A stretch of DNA of 64,000 nt from CALOCN01 sp942491735 (GCA_942491735.1 CALOCN010000001.1:930001-994000), one strand, 5' to 3'; shown: positions 38,812-49,000, counted from the stretch's first letter. A program made the numbers and translations. Notes: a model not told the origin generated them from the letters alone.

Positions 38812-41253
38812 GTGACACGCCAAGCCGCTAGCACCTCATCCGGGGGCCCTGTCGGGCCCGCTTCCAATCCGTCCGTGGATCGCGGCGCGTCCCGGCACGG
38901 CTTGGCCCTGACGCTGGGTCTGCTCGCGCTGGTTGCGGTGCTGGCGATGGCGCCCGCTCTGTTCGGCGAACGGGTACCCGCCCAGGTGGACCGCCTCGGG
39001 GAGTTCACTCCCTGGAACACGCCGCGGGCGCGGGCCGCGGCCGGGCTTCCGGAAACCGATCTCGTGGCCGAGAGCGAGATCGGTGGGGACAGCTTTTTTG
39101 TCTACCTGCCGGATCGATTGGCCGCGGTGCGGGAGTGGAGCGCCGGGCGGCTGCCCTTGTGGAACCCGGATGTCTCCGGTGGTATTTCCTCGTTGGCCAC
39201 ACAGACCGGCAATCCGTTGGACCCGTCGATCTTTCTCCACTTGTTTCTCCCGGCCGGGCTGGCCATGGGATTGGCCTATGCAACCTGGCTGTTCCTGGCC
39301 GGGGCCGGGATGGTGCTGTATCTGAGGGACCGGGGTGTGGTGTCGCCGGTGGCCTGGCTGGTTGGTGGGGTAGCGTTCGCACTGTCTCCCTACTTCTCCA
39401 CGTGGCTCATGTTGCGGGTCTTCCTGGGTGGGTTGGCGCTGGTTCCCTTCGCCCTGTGGGCCCTGGAGCGACTGCTGCGCGGGCGGGGTGGTTGGGGAGC
39501 GACCGCGGTGTTGGGACTTTGCCTGGCCCAGAGTGCCCTGGCCGGGACGGTGCAAACGTTGGCGTTGATGCTCCTCGTGTTGGCGTGGCGGGGGATCTGG
39601 GTTGTCCTGGAGCGACGCGCCGGGGAACGCACTCCAGGGAACAGCCCCCGTCGGGGGCGCGTCCTGTTGGCCGTGGGGTTGGGGCTTGCTGCCGGAAGCC
39701 TGCCCGTGCTCGCGGTGATCGAGGCGTTGGGGGAGTCGACCCGTGTGCTCCGCGAAACCGGCTACTACGCGGACTCGAACTTTCTTCACTGGCGGGCGGT
39801 CGGGCTCTGGTTCGACCCGGAGCTGTTCGGCTGGGTGAAGGACAGTGTCTTTCCCGCCCAGGACGCGTTTCGCCGGTCCTTGGCCGGAAGTTCCGGGTGG
39901 GGAAGCCTCGGCATGGTGGGTCTCGCCCTGGCGCTCCACGCGCTGTTGGGTCGCGCCGGGCCGACGCGCGAACGGGGGTTCTGGGGAGGAACCGCGGTTG
40001 GGGTGCTGGTCCTGTTGTTCCTGGGCGCCACGCCGCTCTACGGAGTGTTGTCTTCCCTGTTTCCGCTGCTGGATCAGACCGATCTGTTGCGCGGGTTGTT
40101 CGTGGTGAACCTGGGTGGCGCGGTGTTGGCCGCGTGGGGGACGGATCGTCTCCTGTCCGAGTGGGCCGAAGGGAAACGCGGGTCCTGGTTACGCACGGTG
40201 GCACTGGTGCTCGGGGGAGGCGTGCTGGCCCTGTTCGTCGTTCGGTTCGGTCTTGCCGCGCAGCATGGTTTTCTGCGGAGTCTCGTCCCGGTGGGGGGAG
40301 TGGCTCTGGTCCTGGTCCTGATGGGCGCCGTTCCCCGGTTGCCGGCACGGGGATGGGTGCTGGTTGGCCTGGTCGCCGCGGAGTTGCTCCTCTTTCTCTT
40401 CCGTTTCAATACCTTTGCTCCGGAGGCCTACGCGTACCCGCGTCATCCGCTGTTGGATCGGCTGGAGCAGCGCGTGGGGCCCCCCGCCTACCAGCGGTTC
40501 CTGGTGGCCAAGCACTGGAAGATCCTCCCGCCCAATCTCGGCTCCATCTACGGCCTGAGCGACGTGCGGGGGTACACCAATACGCCCTCGGCCCGGTACC
40601 GCCTGCTGCTGGAATGCGCCGAGGGCACCACGCGGTTCTCGAACCAGTTCAACGCCGACCGCCCCGAGTCGCCCATCTACCGGATGCTGGCCAACGCGGT
40701 GGTGTTCTCTCCCCGGCCCATGGGGGCACCGCTGGTCCAGATTCGCGGGTTCTCCAACGCGTTCCACGAACGGGCCGACGCCCTGGGACGGGCCTACCTG
40801 GTGCACACCGTCCGGGCTCTCCCGGACGAGGAGGCGCACCGGGTCGTTCTCGCCGACCCGGCGTTCGACCCGTCGCGGGTCGCCTACGTGGACGCGGCGA
40901 GCGGGATCGCGTCGTTCGACGCCCAGGCCCAGGGTGCGGAAGTGGTGGCGATCCGGGAGATGACCCCGACCCGCGTGACCGTCCGGGTGCGTTCGACCGC
41001 TCCCGGGTTGCTGGTCCTGGCCGACACCTTCTATCCCGGTTGGAAGGCCCGGTTGGACGACGCCGAGGCCCCGGTGGTGGCGGCGAACTGGGGCCTGCGC
41101 GGGGTGATGATCGAGAGCCCCGGCGAACACACGGTGGTGTTCCGCTACCAACCATGGTGGCTGCGGGCCGGAGGGTTCGCGACAGCGCTCGGTCTGGCCG
41201 GGCTGGCCGTGTGCGGAGTGATGGGGCTGCGCAGGAAACCGGCGGCCTCCTAG
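38812..41253 (+). CDS. YfhO-family polytopic membrane protein
   Basis: 813 residues from GTG 38812. About a dozen hydrophobic helices lie in residues 20-550, with early periplasmic motifs WNTPRARAAAGLP, GGDSFFVYLPDRLAAVREWSAGRLPLWNP and GLYVVG-free loops. The C-terminal soluble part ends with VLADTFYPGWKARLDD, typical of bacterial YfhO-like proteins, before a last helix. Relatives are proposed to modify cell-envelope polymers with sugars; no substrate can be named. Upstream in-frame codons overlap the thiI gene start region and are not favoured. Confidence 0.78.
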   Translation: MTRQAASTSSGGPVGPASNPSVDRGASRHGLALTLGLLALVAVLAMAPALFGERVPAQVDRLGEFTPWNTPRARAAAGLPETDLVAESEIGGDSFFVYLPDRLAAVREWSAGRLPLWNPDVSGGISSLATQTGNPLDPSIFLHLFLPAGLAMGLAYATWLFLAGAGMVLYLRDRGVVSPVAWLVGGVAFALSPYFSTWLMLRVFLGGLALVPFALWALERLLRGRGGWGATAVLGLCLAQSALAGTVQTLALMLLVLAWRGIWVVLERRAGERTPGNSPRRGRVLLAVGLGLAAGSLPVLAVIEALGESTRVLRETGYYADSNFLHWRAVGLWFDPELFGWVKDSVFPAQDAFRRSLAGSSGWGSLGMVGLALALHALLGRAGPTRERGFWGGTAVGVLVLLFLGATPLYGVLSSLFPLLDQTDLLRGLFVVNLGGAVLAAWGTDRLLSEWAEGKRGSWLRTVALVLGGGVLALFVVRFGLAAQHGFLRSLVPVGGVALVLVLMGAVPRLPARGWVLVGLVAAELLLFLFRFNTFAPEAYAYPRHPLLDRLEQRVGPPAYQRFLVAKHWKILPPNLGSIYGLSDVRGYTNTPSARYRLLLECAEGTTRFSNQFNADRPESPIYRMLANAVVFSPRPMGAPLVQIRGFSNAFHERADALGRAYLVHTVRALPDEEAHRVVLADPAFDPSRVAYVDAASGIASFDAQAQGAEVVAIREMTPTRVTVRVRSTAPGLLVLADTFYPGWKARLDDAEAPVVAANWGLRGVMIESPGEHTVVFRYQPWWLRAGGFATALGLAGLAVCGVMGLRRKPAAS

Positions 41254-41263
41254 CGAGCGCTAC

Positions 41264-42550
41264 CTAGATTGGGCGACGTGCCCCCTCGGCCCTGCATATG
41301 CCACGCACTCTACGCCCGGCTTGTATCAGGGTGTCTTTCAACTGTTGACCCTGGATTCCAAGGCGAATCGTTGCATCCACTTCGGGAATGGAATCCTTGA
41401 GCCACTCGGAGAACAGATAGGACTCCCTGTGGGCGGCCAGTATCGCCATGGCCAGAACAAGATCGTCGGGATCCAGGAGGTTCATCACGCACATGGCATT
41501 GTAATGAAGTTGCGAGGGATCCAATCCCCTCCCCTCCGTCTCGGCGAGGGCCTTGAGCACGGTCACCAGGACTTCCTTGCCATTGTCCCCAATGTTACCG
41601 AGGGCGGTAAGGGCGACGAGTCGTAGGTGGTTGGGAGGGGCCTCGGCGAGCTTGATGAGTGGGGTGATGGCAAGGCCTGCGGCCGACCCGAAGTGACCTA
41701 GCTCCGTGATCGCCGCACCTTGCACCCGGGAAGGAGTCGTGGCCGCGTGGATCAAGGCGGAGATGACTTCTTCGTACGGGCCAATGCGCCCCAGAGCGCG
41801 AACCGCGCGGGCGCGCGTCCGATCCTCGGCATCGCTCTCGATGAGCCGGGCCAGGGCGGGAACCAGGGGGCGAGCGGATTCCGCCAGCCTTCCCAACGCG
41901 AGGAGAACCCGTTCGACATCCCTGCCCCGGAGACCCTGATCCAGCTCATGAAGGACGCGGACAATCGCGGGGGATTCGATCACGTCCTTCCGGAAGGCGA
42001 GCAGAATGGATGCTTCCAAACGGGCTCTGGGGAAGGAGTTCTCCAGTTCAGCCAGTAGTTGGGCGTCGTCGGAAGCCTGCGCCAACACCCTGCACCTGGA
42101 GACTTCCGGAATGACGTCCTCGTTCCGGCTGTCGCCCAATGCTTCCACGACGAGGCGGGCAAGCGAGTCCGTGTCGCCGGGATGTGTCGTCGCATCAATG
42201 GTCACGTGGTAGGTCAGGCGCGGGCGGGACTCCGCATCATCAAGCAGGACGCGGATCATCCGCAGGCCTGGGTTGTCCGAGAAGGTCAACCATTCCGCTT
42301 CCGCGCACTCGAAGTCCACGAATCGTGACTGCCGTGCCGCGGTGGATTCGAAGTGCACAAAAGAGTCCGCATGCCTTAGCCCCGCTCGCAGTTCGGCTCG
42401 TGCACTTTCGTCATCGTCCCTGTCCGAGGCGCGCATCCACCAATGGTCATAGATAGGCACCTTGCCATGGGTCACCAGTCTCTCTGCGACCTTCTCCACC
42501 AGAACCCGATCCGGGGTCGAGTAACTCAGGAAGGGTCTCAGTCTATTCAA
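41264..42550 (-). CDS. TIR-domain protein with HEAT repeats
   Basis: 428 residues from a TTG that overlaps the DinB-like gene by 8 bp; the next in-frame Met (residue 38) would cut into the TIR fold. Residues 5-140 match a bacterial TIR_2 domain: RPFLSYSTPDRVLVEKVAERL, VPIYDHWW, LRAGLRHADSFVHFES, and QSRFVDFECAEAEW. In the last, the Glu lies where TIR NADases carry their catalytic residue. Residues about 200-345 form HEAT-like repeats (ARAVRALGRIGPYEEVISALIHAA; LRLVALTALGNIGDNGKEVLVTVL). Codons look less GC-rich than in neighbours. TIR proteins commonly cleave NAD in immunity or signalling; that role here is inference. Confidence 0.72.
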   Translation of the reverse strand: MNRLRPFLSYSTPDRVLVEKVAERLVTHGKVPIYDHWWMRASDRDDDESARAELRAGLRHADSFVHFESTAARQSRFVDFECAEAEWLTFSDNPGLRMIRVLLDDAESRPRLTYHVTIDATTHPGDTDSLARLVVEALGDSRNEDVIPEVSRCRVLAQASDDAQLLAELENSFPRARLEASILLAFRKDVIESPAIVRVLHELDQGLRGRDVERVLLALGRLAESARPLVPALARLIESDAEDRTRARAVRALGRIGPYEEVISALIHAATTPSRVQGAAITELGHFGSAAGLAITPLIKLAEAPPNHLRLVALTALGNIGDNGKEVLVTVLKALAETEGRGLDPSQLHYNAMCVMNLLDPDDLVLAMAILAAHRESYLFSEWLKDSIPEVDATIRLGIQGQQLKDTLIQAGRRVRGICRAEGARRPI

Positions 42551-42992
42551 GCGCGTAGCGCGCCTTCCACCCCGACGGAATCTCCATCTGGAGTGCGTAG
42601 AGGTAACGAATCAGCTGGCCCTGGTGCAGGGCCTCGTGCTCCAGGAGATCCAACAGGAGTTGATTCTGGGCCTGGTCAAGCGCGGGGTGCTCATTAAGCA
42701 GGGCCAGGAACTCCCTCCCGGAGCGGGCCAGGGCCGTCGCCAGGGCGTCCGTGGAAGTGGTTTGTTCCCGGGTGACCGAGCAGGAGAAACCGTCCCACCG
42801 CCCGGCCTGGATCCCACGGCCGTAGCTCTCCCTCGCCCCGATGACACACCACAGTTGGAGCCCCACCGTGTTGGAGCGCAGCCCGGGGAGCTTCGCCGTA
42901 GGCACCGTCGCCGGCATTCCGGCGGCCAGTTCCTCGTACAGGTCAAACGACCGTTGCAGGTTGGCCCGGAGGGCAGGGCGAAGGGGATCCAC
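42543..42992 (-). CDS. DinB/YfiT-like four-helix protein
   Basis: 149 residues from GTG with GGAG 8 nt upstream. The C-terminal helix HEALHQGQLIRYLYAL matches the HxxxHxxQ end of DinB-like proteins, which usually bind a metal with three histidines and act on thiols or small molecules. The first expected histidine (in the helix LQLWCVIGARESYG) appears replaced, so metal binding may be incomplete. It begins 3 bp after the DUF4287/DUF5655 stop and overlaps the TIR-HEAT start, so the three form one transcription unit. Confidence 0.65.
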   Translation of the reverse strand: MDPLRPALRANLQRSFDLYEELAAGMPATVPTAKLPGLRSNTVGLQLWCVIGARESYGRGIQAGRWDGFSCSVTREQTTSTDALATALARSGREFLALLNEHPALDQAQNQLLLDLLEHEALHQGQLIRYLYALQMEIPSGWKARYALE

Positions 42993-42995
42993 TCC

Positions 42996-43568
42996 CTACT
43001 CCGCCGCCTTGTAGGCCGTCTTGATCCAGGCCATGAGCTCCGCGTTCACTTCCTTGGGGTCGGAGATGCGCACCTTGTAGTTGCACATCTTGCCCGGGGG
43101 CAGGGCCTGCAGCCGGTCGGTGGGCTCCACCCCTTTCATGTTCAACCCGACCTCGACCTGGGTCTTCGTGGCCGGGCCGATCATGGCGAACTGCTTCTTG
43201 CGGCGGTAACTGACATAGGTCTTCTTGGGGGCTTCCTCGAACTCGCCGAGTTTGTGGAGCGCCTTGAGCAGCTTGTCGTGGATGGGCCGAAGGGCTTCCT
43301 TGGGTCCCGTATACAACCCGTCCAGCACCTGGTCCGCCGAGAGCTCCTTCGATCCCGCGCCCGGCTCGTCCGCCTTGCGCACGACGTGGACCAGCGTGTT
43401 CGCGTCGCCGTGTCCCATGCCGAGGGTGCTCTTGAGCATGGCCACCATCTCGCCATGCTTGGACAGACCGCTCTGCTTGACGATCTTCGTGAGTTGGGCC
43501 AGGGACTTGCCGGTTCGTTTCTCGATGTTGGCCAGCTGGGTAGCAAGGGCTTTTGCCTGATCGACCAT
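42996..43568 (-). CDS. DUF4287 / DUF5655 protein
   Basis: 190 residues. Residues 1-66 (GKSLAQLTKIVKQSGLSKHGEMVAMLKSTLGMGHGDANTLV) match DUF4287. Residues about 78-190 (GPKEALRPIHDKLLKALHKLG, then KKTYVSYRRKKQFAMIGPATKTQVEVGLNMKG) match DUF5655. The function is unknown; the basic RRKK stretch hints at nucleic-acid or nucleotide contact. AAGGAG precedes the ATG. First gene of a three-gene unit ending in the TIR-HEAT gene. Confidence 0.8.
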   Translation of the reverse strand: MVDQAKALATQLANIEKRTGKSLAQLTKIVKQSGLSKHGEMVAMLKSTLGMGHGDANTLVHVVRKADEPGAGSKELSADQVLDGLYTGPKEALRPIHDKLLKALHKLGEFEEAPKKTYVSYRRKKQFAMIGPATKTQVEVGLNMKGVEPTDRLQALPPGKMCNYKVRISDPKEVNAELMAWIKTAYKAAE

Positions 43569-43627
43569 GCGTTTGGATCTCCTTGTTTCCTGCGCGGAGT
43601 GTGACCGTATGCTAGCAACTCTGGCGG

Positions 43628-45445
43628 TTACTCGAAACGGATGTCGTCCAGGTAGAACGTGATCGGTCGACCCTGGCCCGACAGTGTCCAGACAAAACCG
43701 GTCTTGACCCGGCTCAGATCCTCCTTGCCGAGGTCGATCGAGTATTGCCGCCACTGCGTCTTGAGCTTCACTTCCTTGCGCTTCGAGTTCACGGAGTCGG
43801 AGTGCGGCTTGTCGCTGCCCAGGAGTCCCACGCCAAAGCTCACCGTCTCCCCCCCGTCCTTGCCCCGCGCCCAGAAGGTCAGCTTCGTGGCTCCGGTCAG
43901 GTCGTAGCCTCCCGGAAGTTCGCCCCAGTCGTTGGCGGGGTGCTGCCAGGCCACGCCAACCCAGTGGCCGGTGAAGTTGTAGGTGAACTCCAGACAGGTC
44001 TCTCCGCGATAGGGGGAGTCCGTGCAAGCGGCGTTCAGGGTCAGGTCCTCGTGCCCGCCCATCCAGCCGGACGGAGACCACGGTTCGGGCTCGCCGTCCG
44101 CGTGGACCACCACCGGCATGCGGAGTCGGTTCGGCGTCGGGTCCCCCTCGACCAGGATCGGCACACTGGCCGTGGCCCCCGCCCCGGCTCCGTCGCTGGC
44201 CGTCATGTACAGGCGATAGACGCCGCCCCCGGGCATGGCCAGGGTTGCTCCGCGGTCGGAGGACTCCACGATCACCCCGTCCAGGGCGAGCGGCAGTGCC
44301 TGATGATCCCCGCCGGTGATGTAGGTCGAGGCCTCCGCGCGCACCTCCCACTGCACCTCGACCGGGGCCCCCTCGGGATCGGCGATCTCGAGCAGGACCT
44401 CGACCCGATCCCCCGGTTGGACGACATCCGACCCCCGCAGTGCGAAGGAACGGACGACCGGGCAGAGATTGTCGGGCGGCTTCCCGCTCCAGATCTCGGT
44501 CATGGCGTCCACCGCGGCCAACTTGTCCCCGTTGGGGAGGAGCATCCCGAACCAGGTCCGGGTGGCCTCCATCTTGTATCCCCAGGTGAACGCGATCCCG
44601 CCCAGGCAGAGGTCCGCCTCATCGAGACATCCCTGTCCGTAGGCGTCGCGATAGACAAATGCCTTTTCGGTGCTGGTCAACTCGGGAGGGGCGTCGAACG
44701 CGGTCTTCTCGATCTCCCACACCCCCCGCGGACCGAACTCGGTGACGAGGTACGGCTTGGTTCCGCCCGCCTGGCGGTAGCGCTGCGGAATCGAGGACAA
44801 CCCGCCGTAGGAGTTGATTCCCATGATGTCGATATCGGGGCAGAGGGTGTGTACCGCTTCCACCCGCTTGCCGCCGATGTCCGCGGTGACGGTCAGGGTG
44901 GGGTGATGCGGGTCGAGGCGCTTGACCATGGCCGCCACCGCCTGGACGTGGGACCACACCGCGGCGTTGTCGGCGTCGCCGTAGCCTTCCATCTCGTTGC
45001 CGATGGCCCACATGAGCACGGCCGGGTGGTCCTTGTAGGCGAGGACATCCCGGCGCACCCGGTCGAACTGTTCGGCAACCGAGTCGAACGCGTTGTAGTC
45101 GAAACCGTGGCGCTCGTGCTCCAGCCAGTGACCGACGATCACCGCGAGGCCCAGGCGGTGCGCCTCGTCCAGTTGATCTCCCAGGTCCGGTCCCACACCC
45201 CAGGTGCGGAAGGTATTGGCGCCGCATTGGGCCAGGAGATCCTTGGGGCCGCTCCCGCCCGCGCCCTGGACAAAGTAGGGCTCGCCGCCTCGCAGGAGTT
45301 GCCAACCCCCGTTCTCCAGCTGGACCAGCTCGACCGGGATGGCTTCCGCGTGCAGCGGAACCGGGATCGCGACGGCCAGGAGCCACGCGGTCGCCATCAG
45401 GAGCGTCCGAATCCACCGCATGCCGTTCATCCGTGATACGTGCAT
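43628..45445 (-). CDS. Secreted clan GH-A glycoside hydrolase with carbohydrate-binding-like C terminus
   Basis: 605 residues. Leader MNGMRWIRTLLMATAWLLAVAIPVPLHAEA. A TIM-barrel region (about 40-330) has the acid/base Glu in MWAIGNEMEGYG and the nucleophile Glu in YLVTEFGPRG, the clan GH-A arrangement of families 2 and 5. An Ig-like linker (about 350-440) and a galactose-binding-like domain ending FYLDDIRFE follow. The GAGGGAC ribosome binding site supports the ATG at 45445. Substrate unknown; a beta-linked glycan is likely for this clan. Confidence 0.75.
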   Translation of the reverse strand: MHVSRMNGMRWIRTLLMATAWLLAVAIPVPLHAEAIPVELVQLENGGWQLLRGGEPYFVQGAGGSGPKDLLAQCGANTFRTWGVGPDLGDQLDEAHRLGLAVIVGHWLEHERHGFDYNAFDSVAEQFDRVRRDVLAYKDHPAVLMWAIGNEMEGYGDADNAAVWSHVQAVAAMVKRLDPHHPTLTVTADIGGKRVEAVHTLCPDIDIMGINSYGGLSSIPQRYRQAGGTKPYLVTEFGPRGVWEIEKTAFDAPPELTSTEKAFVYRDAYGQGCLDEADLCLGGIAFTWGYKMEATRTWFGMLLPNGDKLAAVDAMTEIWSGKPPDNLCPVVRSFALRGSDVVQPGDRVEVLLEIADPEGAPVEVQWEVRAEASTYITGGDHQALPLALDGVIVESSDRGATLAMPGGGVYRLYMTASDGAGAGATASVPILVEGDPTPNRLRMPVVVHADGEPEPWSPSGWMGGHEDLTLNAACTDSPYRGETCLEFTYNFTGHWVGVAWQHPANDWGELPGGYDLTGATKLTFWARGKDGGETVSFGVGLLGSDKPHSDSVNSKRKEVKLKTQWRQYSIDLGKEDLSRVKTGFVWTLSGQGRPITFYLDDIRFE

Positions 45446-45455
45446 CGCCGTCCCT

Positions 45456-45821
45456 CTATGCGGATCGCTTCAGCCTTGCCGCGGCTTTCTGAAGCGCCTT
45501 GTCCAAGGTCCAAAGGGAACAATCGGACAGGCGGGCCGAGGCAAGCAGGTGGGCATCGATCAGACCCAGCCCCTTCCCAGCCAACCGTTCGGTGTCGATC
45601 AGGTGCAGCACCTCGCTGTCCTGGGCGCGGGTGGCCTGGGGGAGCGTGGCGAGGAGGCCGAGGATCTCCTCCCGGTTCTTGAGGTTTCCGCAGGCCAGTT
45701 CACCCACCACAAAGGAATGACCCAGGACCCGTTCGTCGTGCAGGAGTTCCTTGAGCGCCGGGTTTCCGCGGCGAAAGTGATCGACCCAGACCGAGGTGTC
45801 GACCAGGATCACGCGGCTCAT
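45456..45821 (-). CDS. vapC: PIN-domain toxin VapC
   Basis: 121 residues. The PIN active-site acids are visible: D8 in ILVDTSVWVDHF, E41 in VVGELACG, D89 in GLIDAHLLASARL, and D106 near WTLDKALQ. VapC toxins are Mg-dependent ribonucleases, usually against tRNA or rRNA. The ATG overlaps the vapB stop by ATGA, the usual antitoxin-first order. Confidence 0.92.
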   Translation of the reverse strand: MSRVILVDTSVWVDHFRRGNPALKELLHDERVLGHSFVVGELACGNLKNREEILGLLATLPQATRAQDSEVLHLIDTERLAGKGLGLIDAHLLASARLSDCSLWTLDKALQKAAARLKRSA

Positions 45822-46009
45822 CCCGACTTGCGTCGGGGGGTGGGGGAGAGCTTCTTCTCGGTTCCCCCAAGGTCCGCCAGGCGTCGGGCGCTTTCCCTGG
45901 CAATCAGGGCTTCGAGCCCCATCCTGACCAGGGATGTCTTCTCCGTCACGCCGGTCAGCGTGGAGGCCTGTTTCAGGAGCTCGGCGTCAATGTTGAGTGT
46001 CGTTCGCAT
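45818..46009 (-). CDS. vapB: Antitoxin VapB, ribbon-helix-helix type
   Basis: 63 residues from MRTTLNIDAELLKQAS, the ribbon-helix-helix start. In-frame ATGs at 46015 and 46027 are possible but would extend into the operator. The C-terminal half (ARRLADLGGTEKKLSPTPRRKSG) would wrap VapC. Overlap with vapC by ATGA. A palindromic operator spans the start codon region, fitting autorepression. Confidence 0.9.
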   Translation of the reverse strand: MRTTLNIDAELLKQASTLTGVTEKTSLVRMGLEALIARESARRLADLGGTEKKLSPTPRRKSG

Positions 46010-46041
46010 ATGCATAAGTATGCACATTTAGTGCATATGCG
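46005..46041. promoter_or_regulatory. Palindromic vapBC operator
   Basis: CGCATATGCA (46005-46014) and TGCATATGCG (46032-46041) form a perfect 10-bp inverted repeat with a 17-bp spacer. The half nearer the gene includes the vapB start codon region. The VapBC complex probably binds here. Confidence 0.75.
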
Positions 46042-46064
46042 TCAAATGACCCCCCGCCTTGGAA

Positions 46065-49000
46065 CTACCGATCCACCACCCGGGTCAACTTCGCCGTGCC
46101 TGCGGTCTTTCCATCCACCATCACCCGCACGAAGAAGATCCCCGCTCCGGCGTCGTCGCCCTGGTCGGTCCGTCCGTCCCAGTCCAGGACATGCTCTCCG
46201 GCCGGCAGCGCGCTGTCGGCAAGCACCCGAACCCGACGGCCCCGCAGGTCAAAGACCTCGGCCCGTACCGCATAGGATCCGCGGACGCCCTCACTCCCCA
46301 GGCTCACCGGGACACGGGTTCCACCCCGGGTGGGGTTGGGGAACGCGCCCAGGATCCGGTTCCCGGCCGGCCGGGGCGAATCCGGGACGCCGGTCACCGT
46401 CTGCGGATCGGGAAGCCCGTCGTAGTCGCCGTCGACCAGCATCTCGCAGAACGAATCCACCACGGGCAAGGTAGCCGCGGTGTTGTTGGGCACCACGTCA
46501 CCGCCCAGCTCCGCGGCCGGATCCGGATCCCAGCAGACGGAAGCGACCACGCCGATCCGGGTCCCCGGCGGCACCAACCCCGGTCCCAGGCCGTAGAGAA
46601 CATCCCACGGAATGGCGTACTCGCTCCCCCCCTCGTACCCGTTGAGATGGGCCGAGTCGAAGGCATGGACGATCTGGCTCGTGATATCGACCGACGTCGT
46701 CGCGCTGGTCAGTCGCCACATGGTCTGCGAGTCCGAGCCCCCCTGGTGCTGGAAGGTCCCGGCATGGAAGTCCGGGGCGAACCCGGCGCCGGTGAAGGTG
46801 GCGCCCCGTTCCCAGGTGTCGATGGCGGTCAGGTCGGTCTCGCCATCGGGGCCGGTGACGTCGGTGTCCAGGTAGAGGATCCAGGAGTTGCCGCTCACGA
46901 ACCCCTGCAGCCCCAGATAGAGATACGTGTCGTCCCAGTCGATGTACACCACGTTGATCTCGTTGGTGTCGCCGGGCGACGGACTGTTCCAGGCCGAGTC
47001 CCAGTAGTCCTCGATCTTCTTCCTCGGCGTGGCCCAGTCCCCGTCGTTGACCAGCCCGTCGATCTGCATCTGGGTGGCCGGGGTCTCGTTGACCGGGACG
47101 TCGTCGGTGTGGGTCACGGTGGTGTTGGGGTTGCCCACCGCGTCCTGGACGCTGCTCGCGGCCAGCAACAGCTCCCAGGTTCCCGGGTTCAGTGCTTCCA
47201 GGGCCAACGCGGTGGCCGGGGTGAGGTCGAAGTCCAGCTTGATCGAGTTGCCGACCGTGGTCAGCACCTCGCCGCCGGTCAGGGTGACCTCGGCCACGCC
47301 GTCGTTGTCGTCATCGATGGCGAACCCGGTCGTGACCACGGAGGCCGCCGCCACCTCCTGGTCGAAGAAGAGGGTCAGGTGATCCGAGCCCGGGTAGTAG
47401 GTGCCGAAGCAGGGCTGCGGACCAAAGGTGTCGGTCAGCCCGTCGCGCAATGCCTTCAGCTCCGGCACATGTCCCATGCCGTCGAGGGGGCTGGTGAAGC
47501 CTCCGTAGAGCAGCACCTGGAACCGGCCCACGCCGTTGAACTCGTCCCCTTCCAGCAGGGTGCCGCTGAACTGGAAGTTCTGCGCCGCTCCCGCGCTTCC
47601 CACCACGATGGCCGCGGTGGCCTGGGTGTTGGTGTTGCGCTGGCCGAAGTACCCGCCGCCGTCGGGATCCCAGATCCGCTCCAGCGACTTTCCGCTCCAG
47701 GTGAGGTCCAGGTTGTCCGGCACCCAGCCGTTCTTGACGTAGGTGCGGGACGTCTTGTTGGTGGGTTCGTAGGTCACGTCCAGATACGGGTCGCCCAGGG
47801 TCAACGACACCGTCTTCTTCACGTCCGGGTGGATGATCTCCGCGGTAACCGTTCCGCCGGCCCCGGTCACCACATTGAACGCGTAGAGGTCGTTCTGCTT
47901 GTTGGACCCGTCGACCCCGACATCCGAGAGGGCGGCGATGTGGTTCGTCTCGTTGTAGTCACCGTCCGTATCCACCCAGTACACGTTGTCGTTGGACACC
48001 ACGCTGTAGTTGTAGCCGGCGCCCTTGCAGAAGAGCCACTGCAGTTTCCCGCCGTACTTGTCGAACACCGCGAGCAGCCGGTCGTTGTAGAGCACCAGTT
48101 CATCGGCGCCGTCGTCCTCGAAATCGGCCAGGTAGGCACCGGTCGCGCTGGCGTACAGGCCGTCCGCCCACCGGGCCGCCTCGGCGTGGGCGTTGGCCGA
48201 GCGGATGTGGTTGCTGTAGTGGTGCTGCCACCCGGAGATCATGCCGTCGTCGTGCCACCCGGTCTCGTGCAGGTTGGTCATGAGCACGTACCAGGCCATC
48301 TCGCGCAGGTTGTTGTTGGGGACGCTGAGGATCTTGGTCAGGGCAAAGTCCCACTGCGCGCCGTAGTTCCACTTGGGGGCGTGCTCGTCGAGGTTCGACG
48401 GTCCCACGTACCCCGCCCAGTCGCCGTACCAGCCGTTGTTGCCGCCCCCGTATCCGTCCAGTCCGCCGAGGAGCCCGTAGGTCCCGTTCTGGAGATTGAT
48501 GGGCTGGGTGGTGAACCCGGCATCCAGGAGGACATCGGTCAGCTTCCACACCCCCACCGTGCCGGAGTTGGCCGAGCACTGCTGCAGGATCCAGATGTAG
48601 TTGTTGAGGGCACTCGCGTTCCCCGCCCCCTGCGACACCTCGGCCACGAACTCCGCGTCGTTCCCGTAGATGATGATCTCGTCCGAGGTCCCGGACAGGA
48701 TCGTGTTCCAGGCGTTCCCGGCGTTGTAGTTGACGTCCCCCACGAAGGTGTTGTCGATGGGGAGCACCTTGATGCCGTTGCCGTAGGTGTAGATGTGGCG
48801 ATCGTTGAACGCGTCGTCCAGGTATCCGCAGTGGATATAGTCGTCCAGGATCACCGCCCACACGCCGTTGTCGGTGAAGTCGTCCTCGATGTAGTCCAGC
48901 ACGTTGGCCTCGCTGGCCACCCCGTTGCCGTCGTCGTCCGGGTTCTCCACCCACACCCGTTCCGGAACCCAGGCCACCCGCGGCGTATAGCCGTAGTGGT

